A program made the position numbers and the translations under genes. 64,000 nt of DNA from Rhizopus sp. PT2906 (taxonomy: Eukaryota > Mucoromycota > Mucoromycetes > Mucorales > Rhizopodaceae), in the NCBI GenBank assembly GCA_025529335.1, contig JAMYHX010000147.1, positions 1-64,000 on the forward strand, read 5' to 3'. Shown here one piece after another: positions 10,809-23,204 of this stretch. The notes under the pieces were generated by a model, which did no database searches, was not told where the DNA came from, and saw only the letters and a program-made list of their open reading frames with translations. Each line of letters opens with the position of its first letter. Position 1 is the first letter of the stretch.

Positions 10809-13800
10809 TTAGCTATAAGGCTTTGATTCCATGACCTCCTTCAAGAAGGGATGCTTCAATGCCTCAGCAGCAGATAATCGCTTCGAATCAATTAACTGCA
10901 AGCAATTTTTCATGAGGTCCACTGCAAGAAGGTAATCACGCTTGTCCCATGTTTCAATGGTACTGTTATTAAAATATCTACATAATTCATCCATGCCTAT
11001 GGCATCTTCAGGCATATCAGGTATATTTGTTTTTAAATTTCGTCCTAGGAGCAGAAACATCAAAATCTGGTAATGAACCTACATCATTAAAAACTCACCG
11101 TAGAATTTTGCAAACTCATGCACTTTCTTTGTACCAAACACTGAGATCAACTCAACAATCCCCGCAGCGCTGTCCTCAGGATCGAAAAAAGGGTATACGT
11201 TAGTCAAGAAACTCAACAGAATGACACCTACTGCCCATATGTCCATCGCTAACAACTGGTAAGTGTTGTGTCATTAATACCGTTTTCTTACCTGTTGTTT
11301 GACGCATAGAGTGTAAATAGATCTCAGGTGCTCTGAACGAACGTGTGCCTGAACGGTCAACGTGTATATGTTTTCTAAGTGATGAAATGAATATATAGGT
11401 TCAGTTACTTGTTATTTGTTATTTACCTTTTATCATGTATAAAATAACCAGCAGGGCCATTTTGATGCTCGGTATATATAGGGTCTACAGTAGCATGTTG
11501 ATGCCCAGGTTTATGAATATCATAGTTTACCACTCTCTAATCGAATGGTAAATCTGTGATCTGTCATCATTTACAAAAAATGTTTACCTGAGCAAGACCA
11601 AAGTCTCCAAGGTATCCGGTTTTAGTTGTTTTGTTATAAAGAAAGTTACCAGGCTTTACGTCGCGGTGAATAATCCCTTTTTGATGTACATACTTTAGTC
11701 CAATAAGCAATTCTGATATATAGTGTTTTAGATCTAGTAGCGTCATTGTGGGGTATATGTCCTTTGGAAGATAATTACATTGGTAAACAAAATATGTAAA
11801 GACGTATTTCTATTGTTACCTCAAAGTGATCGAATTCGATAAACGGAAGAACAAGGTATGTCACATCTTGATTTCTGAGAGCAGTAATCATAGGAATAAT
11901 ACACGGAGATCCTCTATGGAGTATATTAGTAATTGTTTATAGATATAAGCTCTTTCTAATGTAACCTTAATTCGGAAAGGCAGGATATTTCATTAGCAAC
12001 CCGTTTAGGAGAACTGATGCCATATATCAATTTGATAGCAACAAGGTGATGATCACTGTCAATTGCATTTTCGACTTTCTTTTGAAGGGACCATGGCATA
12101 TAATTTTCATATAAAAGATCTCGTGCCTTGTATACTTTACTAAAGGTACCTATTATCACATTGGTTAGCTTATGTATAAGCAACTATATAAATATGCTCA
12201 CCTCTTCCTGCTCTGTCAAGTAACTGATAATAATTTTTCAGTTCTGGAAACTCTGCATTTATAGTTTCTATTTCTTGTTGAATACGATCCATTCTGACAC
12301 TCGTAGTGACTGATTCAGCATCCGTATGGTCATCGCAAGTACGCTGTTCTGTGAGGCTGTTTGGAATAAAGCTTTCCTCATTCTTTGTAGTCTCTGTAGG
12401 CTTTTCATTATTAGTATCCACATTTTGTTTATCAATTTTTTCAAAAAGAAAGCCTTCAGCCTGTATTTGCACTTCTTGTTCATCTTCTTTATTTTCCACA
12501 TCGGCAAGATCTTTGGTTTTGCTATCATTTTTTTCATCCGCTTCATCTTTGTTTTCTTTATCTTCAACCTCTTCCTCTTTGGTCAAATTGTCTTTAGGTT
12601 CTTCTTCGACGACAAAATCTTCTCCTGGTTGTCTATCGGTATCATTGCTCAAGATATTTTGAGTGTTTTTCATCTCCACAGCTTCATCCAAATTCTCAAC
12701 ATTAGCTTCACTTTTTTCATTGATAGATGACATTGGTATTTCATCACTTAGCATTGTTTCAGTTTTAAACAATGACTCATCGACCATTCTTTTACTAGCT
12801 TTTATCTCTACTTGCTCGGTTGGATATTTGGGCACATCAGTTGCGTGGCATATGGCTTCAGTCGTATGACTAGCTTCTTCTGAAGTATCTATCTCTTTTT
12901 CACTCTCAATGCTATGGTCTAAAGTGGGTTGCTCTTGAACATCTTTTACCGTCAATTCCTTGATATCGTTTGACATAGACTTTGGCTCATTCAGGATAAC
13001 ATTCGCATTTGGCAATACATTTTCAGCATTTGTTGCGGCACTGTCAACTGTCTTAACAGCTTCTGATACTTTTACTGCTGAAGTGCTGTTCTCCAAATGA
13101 TCTATAATAGTAGCTTTTTCTGCATGTTGTTCAATTACTGGTTCTTCTTTTGTGATATCATATTCCACGCTGGGGTTTTCTGCGGTAACTTCTTTTTCCA
13201 TTAAAGCTTCCTCCTCTAAAGCCTTTATTTCTTGTTTCTTATTTACAACTTGATCTTCAATAGCATGCTCGTTTACAGATTTTTCACTGATGATTTCTTT
13301 CAAATTGGTTTCTTCTGCGATAGATGTACCGATTGCAGGTTCTTCTACCATGGACCGTTCCATTACGCATTCATTTGCGACGCATTCTTCTAAAATAGGT
13401 TCGTCTATCACATGTTGTTCTACGACAGGTTCTCCTACAACAGGTTCTTTTAGCAAAAGTGGCACTTGTTCAAGTTTTTCAGAAATATCATCTGTTGCAA
13501 TAGGTTTATCTACTGCAGAGTTTTCTACAGAGCTTTCCTTTGGGATAGCAATTGGCATCATAGGCTGTTGTTCTATTGCTGACGTTGATTCCATTGTATT
13601 ATCATTCACATTACATTCTTTAGCTAATGATGCATGTGCTATAGTTTGCTGATTTTTAGCTCGCGTATTTCTGCGTTTTCTGGTTGGTGTCTGTTCAGTT
13701 GCCAGATCAGGTACATTTGCGTCATTAAGATCAAGTGTAGGAGTATTTTCATTATTCTCTTTAGCAACCTGTCCCCTACGCCGTTGAGGTTTCGCCTGTG

Positions 13801-14219
13801 CTATCTCAGGTGTAGCTGCTTCTATGGTTTGTTGTTCAGTTGATTCCATCTGTGCATCTACCGTCTTTTTAGACCTTAGCTTTCGTGTCTTTTGGTTACT
13901 GTTTTCTTTAGCAGAAAGTGGCGAATGTTCAAATATTATTGTTGCAACACCTGGTAAGTTTTGTTGTTGTTCAGTGTTGTTATTATTCTTTTGTGTCCTT
14001 CTGACTCTTGGCTTCTTCGTGTTGTCTATTTTACGCTCGCTTTCATAAGTTGGAGCAGGGATATTGGATGAATTAAAGTTTATAATCATTTCCAATGGTT
14101 GTGATGGAACAGCTTCATTGTAGTACTCTTTTGGTTCCATTACAAAAGGTGGTGGTAATGAGCTGCGTGAGATAAAATTTGCGTTTTGACCGCCAAAGTA
14201 ATTATTTATGTGTGAAAGC

Positions 14220-14250
<31 letters not shown>

Positions 14251-14884
14251 GCTGTAATGGTATTGGTTGTCCTTGGTGAGGCTGCTGTGAGGATATTTGC
14301 TGGCTTTGGATATTCATATCATTTAGCATAAAAAAATGTGGGTGAGAAGGAAACATAGCCAGAAAAGGTGGTACCGAATAGGGGTTATTATGCGATCTAT
14401 TATAATATTGTGTTGCATATAAATGTTGTGCTGCAGCAAATGCTCCAGACAATTGAAGTGGAGGCATTAATTCTGGATGGACGGGATATTGATGCGGTAT
14501 ATGCTGTTGTTGCTTGACATGGTTGACTTGTGGAATGGGTAATGTATGTGCTGGCATGGGGCGATCTATATGTTGGCTCGATTCATTAGTAGATCTCGAA
14601 GGAACAGGTCTAGTTTGTTCCTGAGACCATTGACTTGGAGTTGGACTCTTTGGTTTATTCATAGAGTAGTAATATTTCCGAAGTAAATTTGCCTTTAAGG
14701 AGCCATGACTCTGAAAGCAGGCATCAGCAAAAGAATCGTATGCTTCTAGTAAAGATATTTCATTTTTTAATGAAGGGAATATAAAGCTTTTAGGCGACCT
14801 CTTTCGTATATTTATTGGAGGAGAATGCCTTGGAGTGATATTTGTGTTTGCTGTAACTACAACTGGAATGCCACGACTGTCCAT
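10809..14884 (-). CDS. Cdc7-like protein kinase with a very long N-terminal extension
   Basis: Exons on the minus strand are 12202-14884, 11966-12149, 11820-11913, 11588-11761, 11427-11536, 11292-11374, 11099-11248 and 10809-11044. Every join keeps frame and the total is 1237 residues. Residues from about 885 on form a kinase domain: glycine loop GRGTFSKVY, VAIK lysine, catalytic HRDVKPGN (D1021), DFG (D1040), RAPE and MDIWAVGVILLSFLT. The phrases SPKRVANEI and RSFRAPEIYL point to Cdc7, the Dbf4-dependent kinase that phosphorylates Mcm2-7 to fire replication origins. Cdc7 proteins are usually 450-700 residues. Here about 880 residues precede the kinase, with a polyglutamine run, several short basic clusters (for example RKRRNTRAKN and QRRRGQVAK) and a long Glu/Val-rich disordered stretch. 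The extension is continuous with the kinase exon, so it is not a separate gene by frame. Confidence 0.88.
14219..14252 (-). repeat. CAA repeat encoding polyglutamine in the Cdc7-like gene
   Basis: About eleven tandem CAA codons (GTT on the plus strand) encode an uninterrupted Gln run within a Gln/Pro/His-rich segment. Such tracts are length-variable between strains. Confidence 0.9.
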
Positions 14885-15459
14885 TGAAGTTTAAGCAAAC
14901 TATAAAAAAATTTTTTTTTCTTCGCCTGTCAATGATACAACATACAAACAATTGTTTCTGAGTTTTATTTACAAGGTTTTAAACTAAAATTGGATAAATT
15001 GAGGACAAACGTCAACAATGAAGCTAGACGCTTACAAATGATTTGTGAATGATTAAATAAACTCTCAATAATTTACCTGTACTGTGGGTGCCTTCAGAGA
15101 TAACCGAGGTGGAATCAAGTCTGGGTTTTTTGTTTTGTTACTTTCGTGTCGTGACCCCTTTCTTTTTCGTCATCTTCCATGGTATATCTCATGAATCTTT
15201 CAGGTCGAACGCCTGTCTCTTTGAATGATTGTAATATAGAACGAAAAATCAGCACAGCGGCAAGATCCCTGTTTCAGAGCATACTCGTTTGTTGGGTCTT
15301 GAAACAATTTTGATTTGTACATCTATTTCAAATAATATGTTTAGATTACTCTTTTATTTCGACCCTCAGAAATAACATTTTAAAAGACCGTGTCGTTTAA
15401 CAGCAGGCATCTTTTGTACCTTGAACATTCTTGGATTTTTTAGGTTAAAAAAGTTTTAT
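14885..15459. other. Intergenic space between two minus-strand genes
   Basis: It should contain the promoter of the Cdc7-like gene (just right of 14884) and the 3' end of the Munc13-like gene. No further ORF or RNA gene is seen. Confidence 0.5.
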
Positions 15460-18400
15460 TTATCTTAGAGGTAACGTATTCTCATTCACGGGTGTCAAGT
15501 CATTTGTTGGAACCTCGGGAACAGGTGGAATTTCTTGCTCTTTAGCACCTTGGCTTATACTCTCTGCAGGAGCAGTTTCGGCGGGAGTTGGGTAATTACG
15601 TTTTTGAAACTCGGTGTGAAGAAAGTCTCGGACTTGTCTACCTTTACGCATACGAAGAATACGTAAAATGGTATCCGCGTTTGGCAGTTCAATAGATACT
15701 GATTTCCTATTGGCTGACGGTTTTCTCTTTTTGGCAGTGTTCTTTGAGTGGTAGACTGATTTACTTCTGTCTGCTTTCCTTCCGCCCCTTAGTTTCATTT
15801 CTAATTGATTCTTCACAATGTTATTGTATCCTTCAATCAGTTGTTCTGTTTCTAAGTTATAGGCTGCATTGATGGCTAAGAGTGCATAGTATTGTGAATT
15901 TTCAAGTTTATCCAAAGGTACTGCATCAGCGTCTTCACCACCATTAAAGAGTACTTTAAGAAGCTTTTGATGTAGATATTAGCATAATTTGGTTATAAAT
16001 ACATCTTATAACATTACCTCTAGCCATTTATATACAACATGAAATTCATAATCATCCAAAGGCTTTAATTCAGACAATTGTTCAGAAAGTGGCGGTAAGA
16101 GAACACCTTCTAATGCTATAAGAATTTCTTTCCAAATCTTCAAGACGATGGTTTGCATATTTGTCTCTGATAAGTTATCATTCAAAATCTTCAAATTTCT
16201 CTCAAGATAATCTATTAATGGCACAATAGCTTCTTCACAGTCTTGAAGGGTTGGATCAACGTGTTTTGTAGTTCGTGAAAATGAAGAAAAGAAACTGCGA
16301 TCACGACCAAAGAGTTTATCCAAGGTTTTTCTGCTTAATATTTGACGGAAATAGCTACTCATCTTTAGACCATAAAGTCAGTACACGTACATGATTAAAG
16401 CGAGCAATAGGATTACCTTATCTACAATCAAACCTGCCACATCATTTTCTGCTCTTCTCAGCGTTCGGAAGGCTTTACCAAACCAGAATTGAATGTCATC
16501 TTTTTCTCCTTCCATACTGATACGTAAAATAAGTTTTCCTTGAGGAACAAAGTTCAACACCAACTCATGTGTTTGATAATCATCAAAATATTCGGGCGAT
16601 AACTTGAACCAAACACCACCACACTCTTCATCTGCACCAATCAAGTCTTCGTCATACACAAGAGCCAATACATCCACTGTCTTTTCTGTAAGCCAAATAT
16701 CAAACACTTGGTCCCAGCGAGGATTTAGTGTTTCATACACAGTCTTTGTTCTGGTAATTGGTTTGTTATCGATCTCTAGTACGATATATGGATCACTCAG
16801 TCCATTATTATCAGAAGGTGGCAAATTCTCGGCTCTGACAATTTTGATAGAATACAGGTAGTTTTGTTGTTCAGAGACCGACTTTTCAGCAGGCAATTGA
16901 GATCCATATTCTCGCATTTCTTGTGCAATTTCATCCACGTCCATGTTTTGATACAATCTGTCAAGCTTAAATCTTGCAGCTTCAATGTTGTTCACCTTGA
17001 CACATGTCTATTTTTTATATAAATGAGTTGGTTATCTCTTTTATGATATTTTTGTATTTACCTCTGCAAGAAAGTCAGCAGGGACATCAGAACTACTTTT
17101 ACTCTGAGGTCGTCCCCCAATCAGTTGATAACGAGCTCTGTCAAAAAAGTTTCCGCTTCCATGTAGATCTCCTTCACGTACTGCTCGAGGATAAATGTCT
17201 GTCGTGATCATATCCTCCAGTTCCATCGTGTACTGTTCAAGAGCAACACCAATGACCTTAGATAACGCCGTATTAAATCTGCATTCTTGTATTCTATTAG
17301 GCCATTCTAGATTTTGGACAAACTCAACAGCCTGATGGAACATAGTGAAGAGATCCACCACTGACGAGGAGTGTAGGGTTGTTTCATTGATAGGCTTGAA
17401 CTCGTCTTGTTTGATCGCATTGCTTACCCATTCTGGTGTAGCTTCATTTGTAGACTTTAACCATCGGCGAACGTGGGTCAAGAACCATGATTCGACTTTG
17501 AAGAGTGCAGACTTTTGTTTTGGTCCATATTGATCGTAAAGTCTCTTCAACGTCAGCACTTTGTCATAGAGCTCAAATGTCAGTTCAATGGGTGCCTGTT
17601 TTGCTTCTGGTAAAAAGGCCCAGTTTTCCATTTCTAAAACAAAGAATGGCATTTGACGAGCCATGATAATACCTGGGATATGTAAAGACCTACCAAAGGG
17701 TTCAATATGGACTTTCCTTTTTATATTATTACACCTTTACCCTTTTAGTGGTTTCTTAAACCTCTTTGCTACAGTGACCAACTCTTTGATCAATTTATCT
17801 GCCAAATTCATCAAATTGGTCATATCGTCATTTTTAGGATTAAGCACTGATTTTTCCAACACACGCCATCGAGATACAGCTGCACCCTATTAGCAACTGT
17901 GAATAAATATACATATATACATATATATATATATCCTTGATGTATGTTATTACTTACAGCAATTGTTTCTTCGAGCGAGAGGAACTGTTCCAGAGGATTT
18001 GCATGATCTTCCAGATAGGCAGGATTTTCATATATACTATCCAGTAATGCAACCTGATCCTTGACGAGAGCAGGACTATGTGTTTGTTTTAAAGTATAAA
18101 AGTCATTAGGTCTATATACATATATATCTCATGGCTTCTTTTTTTTTTTTACTCAATATCCCAGTATCTACTGAGTGATTCAGCCAAGGCACGAAGACAG
18201 GTCTGGTTTAACCCCTCAAAGACACGAATCAAACTTTCTCTCTATATGTAAATTGGTTAATATAAACAAAAAGAAAAGACTATTTCACTTACATCATTAA
18301 TTGTCCAGTTCTGAATCTCATTCTCCTTGAGACATTTATCTAGAGCACGAATAGCTTCTCTGGCGTCATCGATAGCATCATGTATATCAATTTCTTCGGT

Positions 18401-19760
18401 ATCCATACGTGTTTTGATCAATTCAAGATAAAGAACAGACCTGAAAGGCGCAGAGAGTCTCCATGTGTTTGAGCATTCTCGTAATAGATCGTCTGAAGCC
18501 TGTGATAACACGCTGGTTTTGGCCTTTTCTGTGTCAGGCGCAATATTGGTATCAAGATCCATACACATGTTCATCAACAAACGGAAATAAGAGCGAGGAT
18601 CATTGGGAATATAAGTATAGGGACTGTCATCGGTTGGACTTGTGTTATAAACAGAACTTCTTCTCGAATCACTTGATCTCCTTCCGGCGAGCAAGTTGGT
18701 TGAACCAACGTCCTGTTCAGACTTGTTGGTCAGTGTCAAGTTAGGATTCATGACCATGACAGTCATTAAGCCATTGAGATATTTCTTTTCTCTTGCTACC
18801 CAAAAATCATAAGCCTGTTGCGATGCAAAATCCTCTCTTCTGCCTGGAAAAGGTTGATTTGTATTGATTGCGTTAATGCATTGTTTTAAATCCAAAAGGT
18901 AATTCTAATAAAACGGGATTAGCAATAATTAAAACTACTAGATGATATCTTACCGCCTCAGTACAAACAGGTAAAAGGTCACGTATCTTTTGTCTATGAA
19001 CTGAGCTTTCGATTTGGAACAGGTTCTGTACTGTCTTGACCATAGGAAAGTTTTCGATCATGTCTAATGTATCAGTTGTTGAATTACCACTGCTGCTGCT
19101 ATTCCTTTGCTCTGTTGCGGGCTGTTGCTTTGATTTTGGAAGGATCGATCTCTGTAAGGATTCGATATACTCGGATGAAGCAGCGGACGGTGCATCTTCT
19201 CTCAAGACGAATAACAGGATTTCTGTAAATCGAACCACATATCGATCAAGATCCTTAAACCATATGGCTGGGTTAGGATCTGTCTTTTTGAGTTCAGCTT
19301 CACTTAGTTTGAGGAAGGTAACCACAAGGTCGTTAATGGAGCCCTGAGGTCTAAAACGGTGTTGTTTTACTTCATCCCTCATATGTCGAACTACCGAGAT
19401 GAATCTTCGATCGATATATTCTGATTTGGAAACATCTTTGCCATCTTTAATATCGTCCAGTCGTCGCATTAAGCCCACAACTACTGGCTTTGTCAGTTTA
19501 TTGCTTTTCTCGCCACCTTCATCTCCTACGATTTTATCTGCCAAATTTCCAAACACATCACTCATGCCACTCAAGTGAACGGAGTGTCTATTACTGCTCG
19601 TATCTTTCTTGGGCTCCTTGAGTGACGCTTTACTGTTTTGTTCAAGACAAGCACGAATAGCACAACGAAGAGTGTAGTCATAGACGAGTGCGGGGTTGAG
19701 TGTTCTTACTGTTCTCTTTGCGCTTCCTCCTCCACGTCGGAGAGTAGAGGAACTTTTCAT
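15460..19760 (-). CDS. Munc13/UNC-13-like protein with C2 domain (Ync13-type)
   Basis: Nine exons on the minus strand: 18954-19760, 18293-18904, 18153-18241, 17958-18075, 17741-17886, 17062-17689, 16417-17007, 16018-16362 and 15460-15963. All joins are in frame, giving 1279 residues. A C2 domain lies at roughly residues 850-965 (YLYSIKIVRAENLPP, then SDPYIVLEI and VYDEDL), with the Asp-rich calcium/lipid loops largely present. It is flanked by the long helical regions expected of MHD1 and MHD2. The short region after C2 holds a second helical block and a basic tail. The family tethers vesicles and regulates exocytosis and endocytosis. In fission yeast the relative Ync13 maintains cell-wall integrity during cytokinesis. 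Assignment rests on domain order and helical content. The precise role is inferred. Confidence 0.85.
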
Positions 19761-20019
19761 TTGCTTTCAAGGGAGTTTGCTTTATAAAAATATAATCAAA
19801 AAAGAAATAAAAAATAAAAAATAAAAGAACCACAGCAAACAGCAGCCCTCTTTTGTGCCTGACACAAAAAAAAAAAAAATTAAAAAAAACTAAGCTACAT
19901 TTGGGCTGAGAACTTTTTAATGGAGAAAATCTCGGAGAATCAAACAATAAGGTAGTAAAACTGGCTTAATGTCCATAGCTCTTTTTTTTTGTACTTTTCC
20001 GATACCCCCTCCCTTCTTA

Positions 20020-20690
20020 ATGATCAAATCTGTACTCATCTTTAACAATCACGGCAAACCACGACTTATCAAGTTTTATCAACAAATTGTAAGAAACAAA
20101 GAGGAAAGAGAATACATTATTAACAGAGTTGATTAGGATATTGCCACTCAGCAAGCATTAGTACAAGAGATATTCACACTTGTTTCAAAACGACCAGACA
20201 CATCATGTAATTTCTTAGAAGGCAGTAAACTTCTTGGAGGAAAAGATACACGCGTAATTTATAGACACTATGCGACATTATATTTTGTATTTGTTGTTGA
20301 CGAGAATGAAAGTGAACTTGGCATATTAGACCTTATTCAAGTAAACAATGTTTACCAACTGTATTCAAATAACCAACACTCTTCATAGGTCTTTGTCGAA
20401 AGCTTGGACCGTTGTTTTGAAAATGTGTGTGAGCTGGACTTGGTATGTAAAAAGTAAACTATGAAAGATATATAGAATGATCTAATACACATTAGATATT
20501 CCACTTTGATGAAATTCATGCCATCTTGTCTGAAATTATACAAGGTGGATTGGTGCTAGAGACTGATATAAGAGAAATTGTAGCTGCAGTCAATGAAGCA
20601 AATAAGGCCAAAAAGAAAGGCACTGGAGTTACTGCAACCAGTTTAGGCTTAAGGGCGACTGAATCATTAAAAAACGGTTTTCGTCATTAA
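20020..20690 (+). CDS. AP-3 adaptor complex sigma subunit
   Basis: Four short exons, 20020-20088, 20137-20340, 20389-20442 and 20496-20690, give 173 residues. The protein starts MIKSVLIFNNHGKPRLIKFY and continues with NFLEG, LIYRHYATLYFVFVVD-like text (VIYRHYATLYFVFVVDENE) and ELGILDLIQVFVESLDRCFENVCELDLIFH. This is the longin-fold clathrin-adaptor small chain, and the wording is AP-3 type rather than AP-1/AP-2. AP-3 carries cargo from the Golgi/endosome to the vacuole. Typical AP-3 sigma chains are 165-195 residues. The gene is split by three introns of about 48-53 nt, so no single exon is long. It is divergent from the Munc13-like gene with only about 260 bp between starts. Confidence 0.92.
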
Positions 20691-20780
20691 TAAAAGAAAA
20701 AAAAGAGAAAAAGAGAGAGAGAGAAAAGAGAAGGTGCCTTTTTATTAATTTTATAATGTTTGTAAAGAGGATAAGAGGCT

Positions 20781-22021
20781 TTATACTAATGATGGCTTTT
20801 CCATCAATTGTTGGGTTCGGTATTTTTCATAAAAGCATTCAAAAGTATCAATTCTAAGCATTTCCCTGTGTGTCTTTAATAAGATCTTTTTGATGAGCAA
20901 AAAGTCGCAATGTGAAGGATTATAGCAATCGATAACACCCCAACGATAACGTCTTCCGAGTAAATGTTTGGTGGGCCCCATACCATGACTTACAATACTT
21001 GACTTGGAACTATTCGGAGAGATTTCAGAACCACTAATACTGCCGATGGATTCACTATAGTATCCCGGATCTGTTAAACTCACCGCACTTGATGGCTGAC
21101 TGTTTGCCTCCCCTGGCAAGAGCTGGATAGGACGACCTGATTCGGGATCTTCTTCATATCCAATCACAGTAAAGGGCATAGCATGGAGATATTCAAGCAT
21201 CGCATAAGCATCCTCATCCTTGTCTTCTTCTACACATTCCATAAGGAAATTTATGGTTCTCGACAGATAAGAATTCTCCTCCTCGGCAACACCATCATCG
21301 TCATTGTCATTGTCATTGTCATCGTCATCATCGCCATCATCCTCTTCTTCAATATAGCCATAAACAGGGATGCGATATTTGTCAAAGAGATCTTTCTTTA
21401 TAGTCTTTTTCAATTTCTCGGTTTGGGCGGCTGTCAAAATATCGGCTTTTGCAATGATAGGAATAACATTGGTTCGAGCACTAAGGACCTCCAGAATGAA
21501 TCTGTCGACATCAGCTAAACCTTCGATGCTGGATGCTCCTAAAAAGTAAAGACAAGCATGGATGTGTGTATCAAGTGCCTTGGCATCACGTCTAACTTTG
21601 GATTCCTAAATAATAAATAAGTAATGATCACTCGGAAACTTTTTTTTCCCCTTACTTCAGCAAGAGTTCGAGCGAATTGATGGTCAACATACTTGGTAAT
21701 GTACTTGAGTTGATCAGCCACAGTGGGACTAGAAGTAAGACCAGGTGTATCAATAAAAGTCAACGCGATACGTTTGCCATCTTGTTCGATATGCATAGAG
21801 ATAGTGTAGAGTTCTTCCGTTGATTGGACGGGGCCCTTAAGAGCCTTGTGCTTGGATTCCTTGTAAGTGCCCTGGATCATGTCTTGCTTCAAGGCTTCAC
21901 AAAAGGTGCGAATAAAGGATGTTTTGCCAAAGCCTGGCATACCAACAACCATAATGTTGAGATAAGTGACATTGTCTTTCTTGGCGCGAACGTTTTGAGA
22001 GAGTTTTTGAGAATAGAGCAT
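20781..22021 (-). CDS. Septin-family GTPase with acidic insertion
   Basis: Exons 21656-22021 and 20781-21605 (minus) give 396 residues. The P-loop GMPGFGKTS is at residues 27-35, the G3 motif DTPG follows, and G4 is AKAD. A septin-unique-element-like end is present (RYRWGVIDCYNPSHCDF). A stretch of about 15 Asp/Asn/Glu residues interrupts the domain after the YGY segment, encoded by an imperfect GTCATT-type hexamer repeat on the plus strand, and a Ser-rich insertion follows. Septins form filaments at septa and bud or hyphal necks. The insertions and lack of a clear C-terminal coiled coil suggest a divergent septin (possibly the filamentous-fungal group 5 type) rather than a core Cdc3/10/11/12 subunit. 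A TATA element lies about 60 bp upstream. Confidence 0.85.
21299..21331 (-). repeat. Hexanucleotide repeat encoding Asp/Asn run in septin
   Basis: Tandem GTCATT/GTCATC units on the plus strand encode alternating Asp and Asn on the minus strand, inside the septin coding sequence. It may be length-variable. Confidence 0.75.
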
Positions 22022-22506
22022 TTTTAGAACAATGAGAGTAAAGAGAAAAAGAGATGAGTTATAAGAACAGTTGCCCTCGTCTTTATATACTGCTTGTCTT
22101 TTTCATTCTGTCTTCATGGGCTTATTTTCATTTGTACTGGATATATTACTACTACTGTCTTTTAAAAGTGACCAAGGTCCTATCTTTCTAGCTCATTGTA
22201 AAGCAATCTTATCAACCAAAAGATATGTACACACATCGGAAATATAAGAGATGGACAATGAAAGTAAATATAGCCATAGACAATCAAAATGATTTATAAA
22301 CGTCAATACATCTAGTGCCTATGCTTATATAATACAACAAAAAGAATGCAGATAGCTCATAAAGAAGGGGGAAGGACAAGTCATACGGAGATTTTCTCCC
22401 CCTTTGTTTTTATTCTACCTTATTCTAAAAATAAATTCTGCACAATTGACAGTTCATACCAGAATTTAAACATGAATGACGTGAAATGTATCTATTTATA
22501 GCATCT
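22022..22506. other. Intergenic: septin promoter and GNAT 3' region
   Basis: TATATAAAG read on the minus strand at about 22082-22090 lies about 60 bp upstream of the septin ATG and is a plausible TATA box. The rest is AT-rich with no gene. Confidence 0.5.
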
Positions 22507-23067
22507 TCAGCTGCACAAGTTACGCATCCACATTCTGACATGAGGGGTCCCGTCTTCATCAAAAATGGCATCATCCCCTTCCTCAATAATAAATCCGAGC
22601 TTAGCATAAAACATACGTCGAGGATATTGTGCATGAAGCTTGATAGCTTGGTACCCGTTACTTTTACAATATTCAATGAAATTCTTTACTAGCTTTTGAC
22701 CAGCATAAAGCCCTCTAGCTTCAGAAAGAACAGCAAGACGTCCTAGTTTAGCAATATTGCCTTCAATCGGAATTAATCGAACAGTTCCGATATACACATC
22801 CTTTTCTATAGATCCATCATCGTTTTCTCTATCAGCAATAGCAGCCCAATGAGTAGAGATCTCGTCTAGACGAGGTTCTTCTCTTTTTGGTTTGAGTGAG
22901 ATAAAAGCTATTCCTATTTTTTTTTTTATAAAAAATTACCCGCCAATTTCTGTTTCCAAGGGGTACTTTTGTTCATGTACAAACACAGCGATGCGGACAT
23001 CGAGTGCCTTCTTTTTTTCTTCTGGTGTTGTCAGTAATGAGATTCTCACGTTTGAGTAGGTTGGCAT
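22507..23067 (-). CDS. GNAT-family N-acetyltransferase, with a problematic intron or frame break
   Basis: The first coding block (23067 down to about 22940) begins MPTYSNVRISLLTTPEE and contains VRIAVFVHEQKYPLETEIG, a typical GNAT N-terminus. The second block (about 22913 down to 22507) has HWAAIADRE, IGTVRLIP, LGRLAVLSEARGLYAGQKLV (acetyl-CoA pyrophosphate loop, R/Q-x-x-G-x-G/A-like) and KLHAQYPRRMFYAKLGFI. Together they make about 175 residues, normal for the family. Between them the frame reads TAA followed by an AT run. A GT-AG pair would remove only 26 nt and does not keep frame; a GC donor 4 nt upstream would. Either this is an abnormal mini-intron, a homopolymer error in the assembly, or a disabled copy. 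Substrate unknown. Confidence 0.7.
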
Positions 23068-23204
23068 TCTAAGTAAGAAAGAAAAAAGAAAAAAAAAGTC
23101 TATCTGTCCAATCAATGCCAAGTGTAACAATGAATAAAAGAAGTTCAAATTATTATGATGTGTAAGTGCGTTTATTTTCTGATTTCAAAAGAGAAAAGAA
23201 TAAA

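Noticed and set aside
12268..12730. Several open frames on both strands across the acidic region of the Cdc7-like gene
   Set aside because: Shadows of the Glu/Lys-rich coding sequence; repetitive codons keep other frames open.
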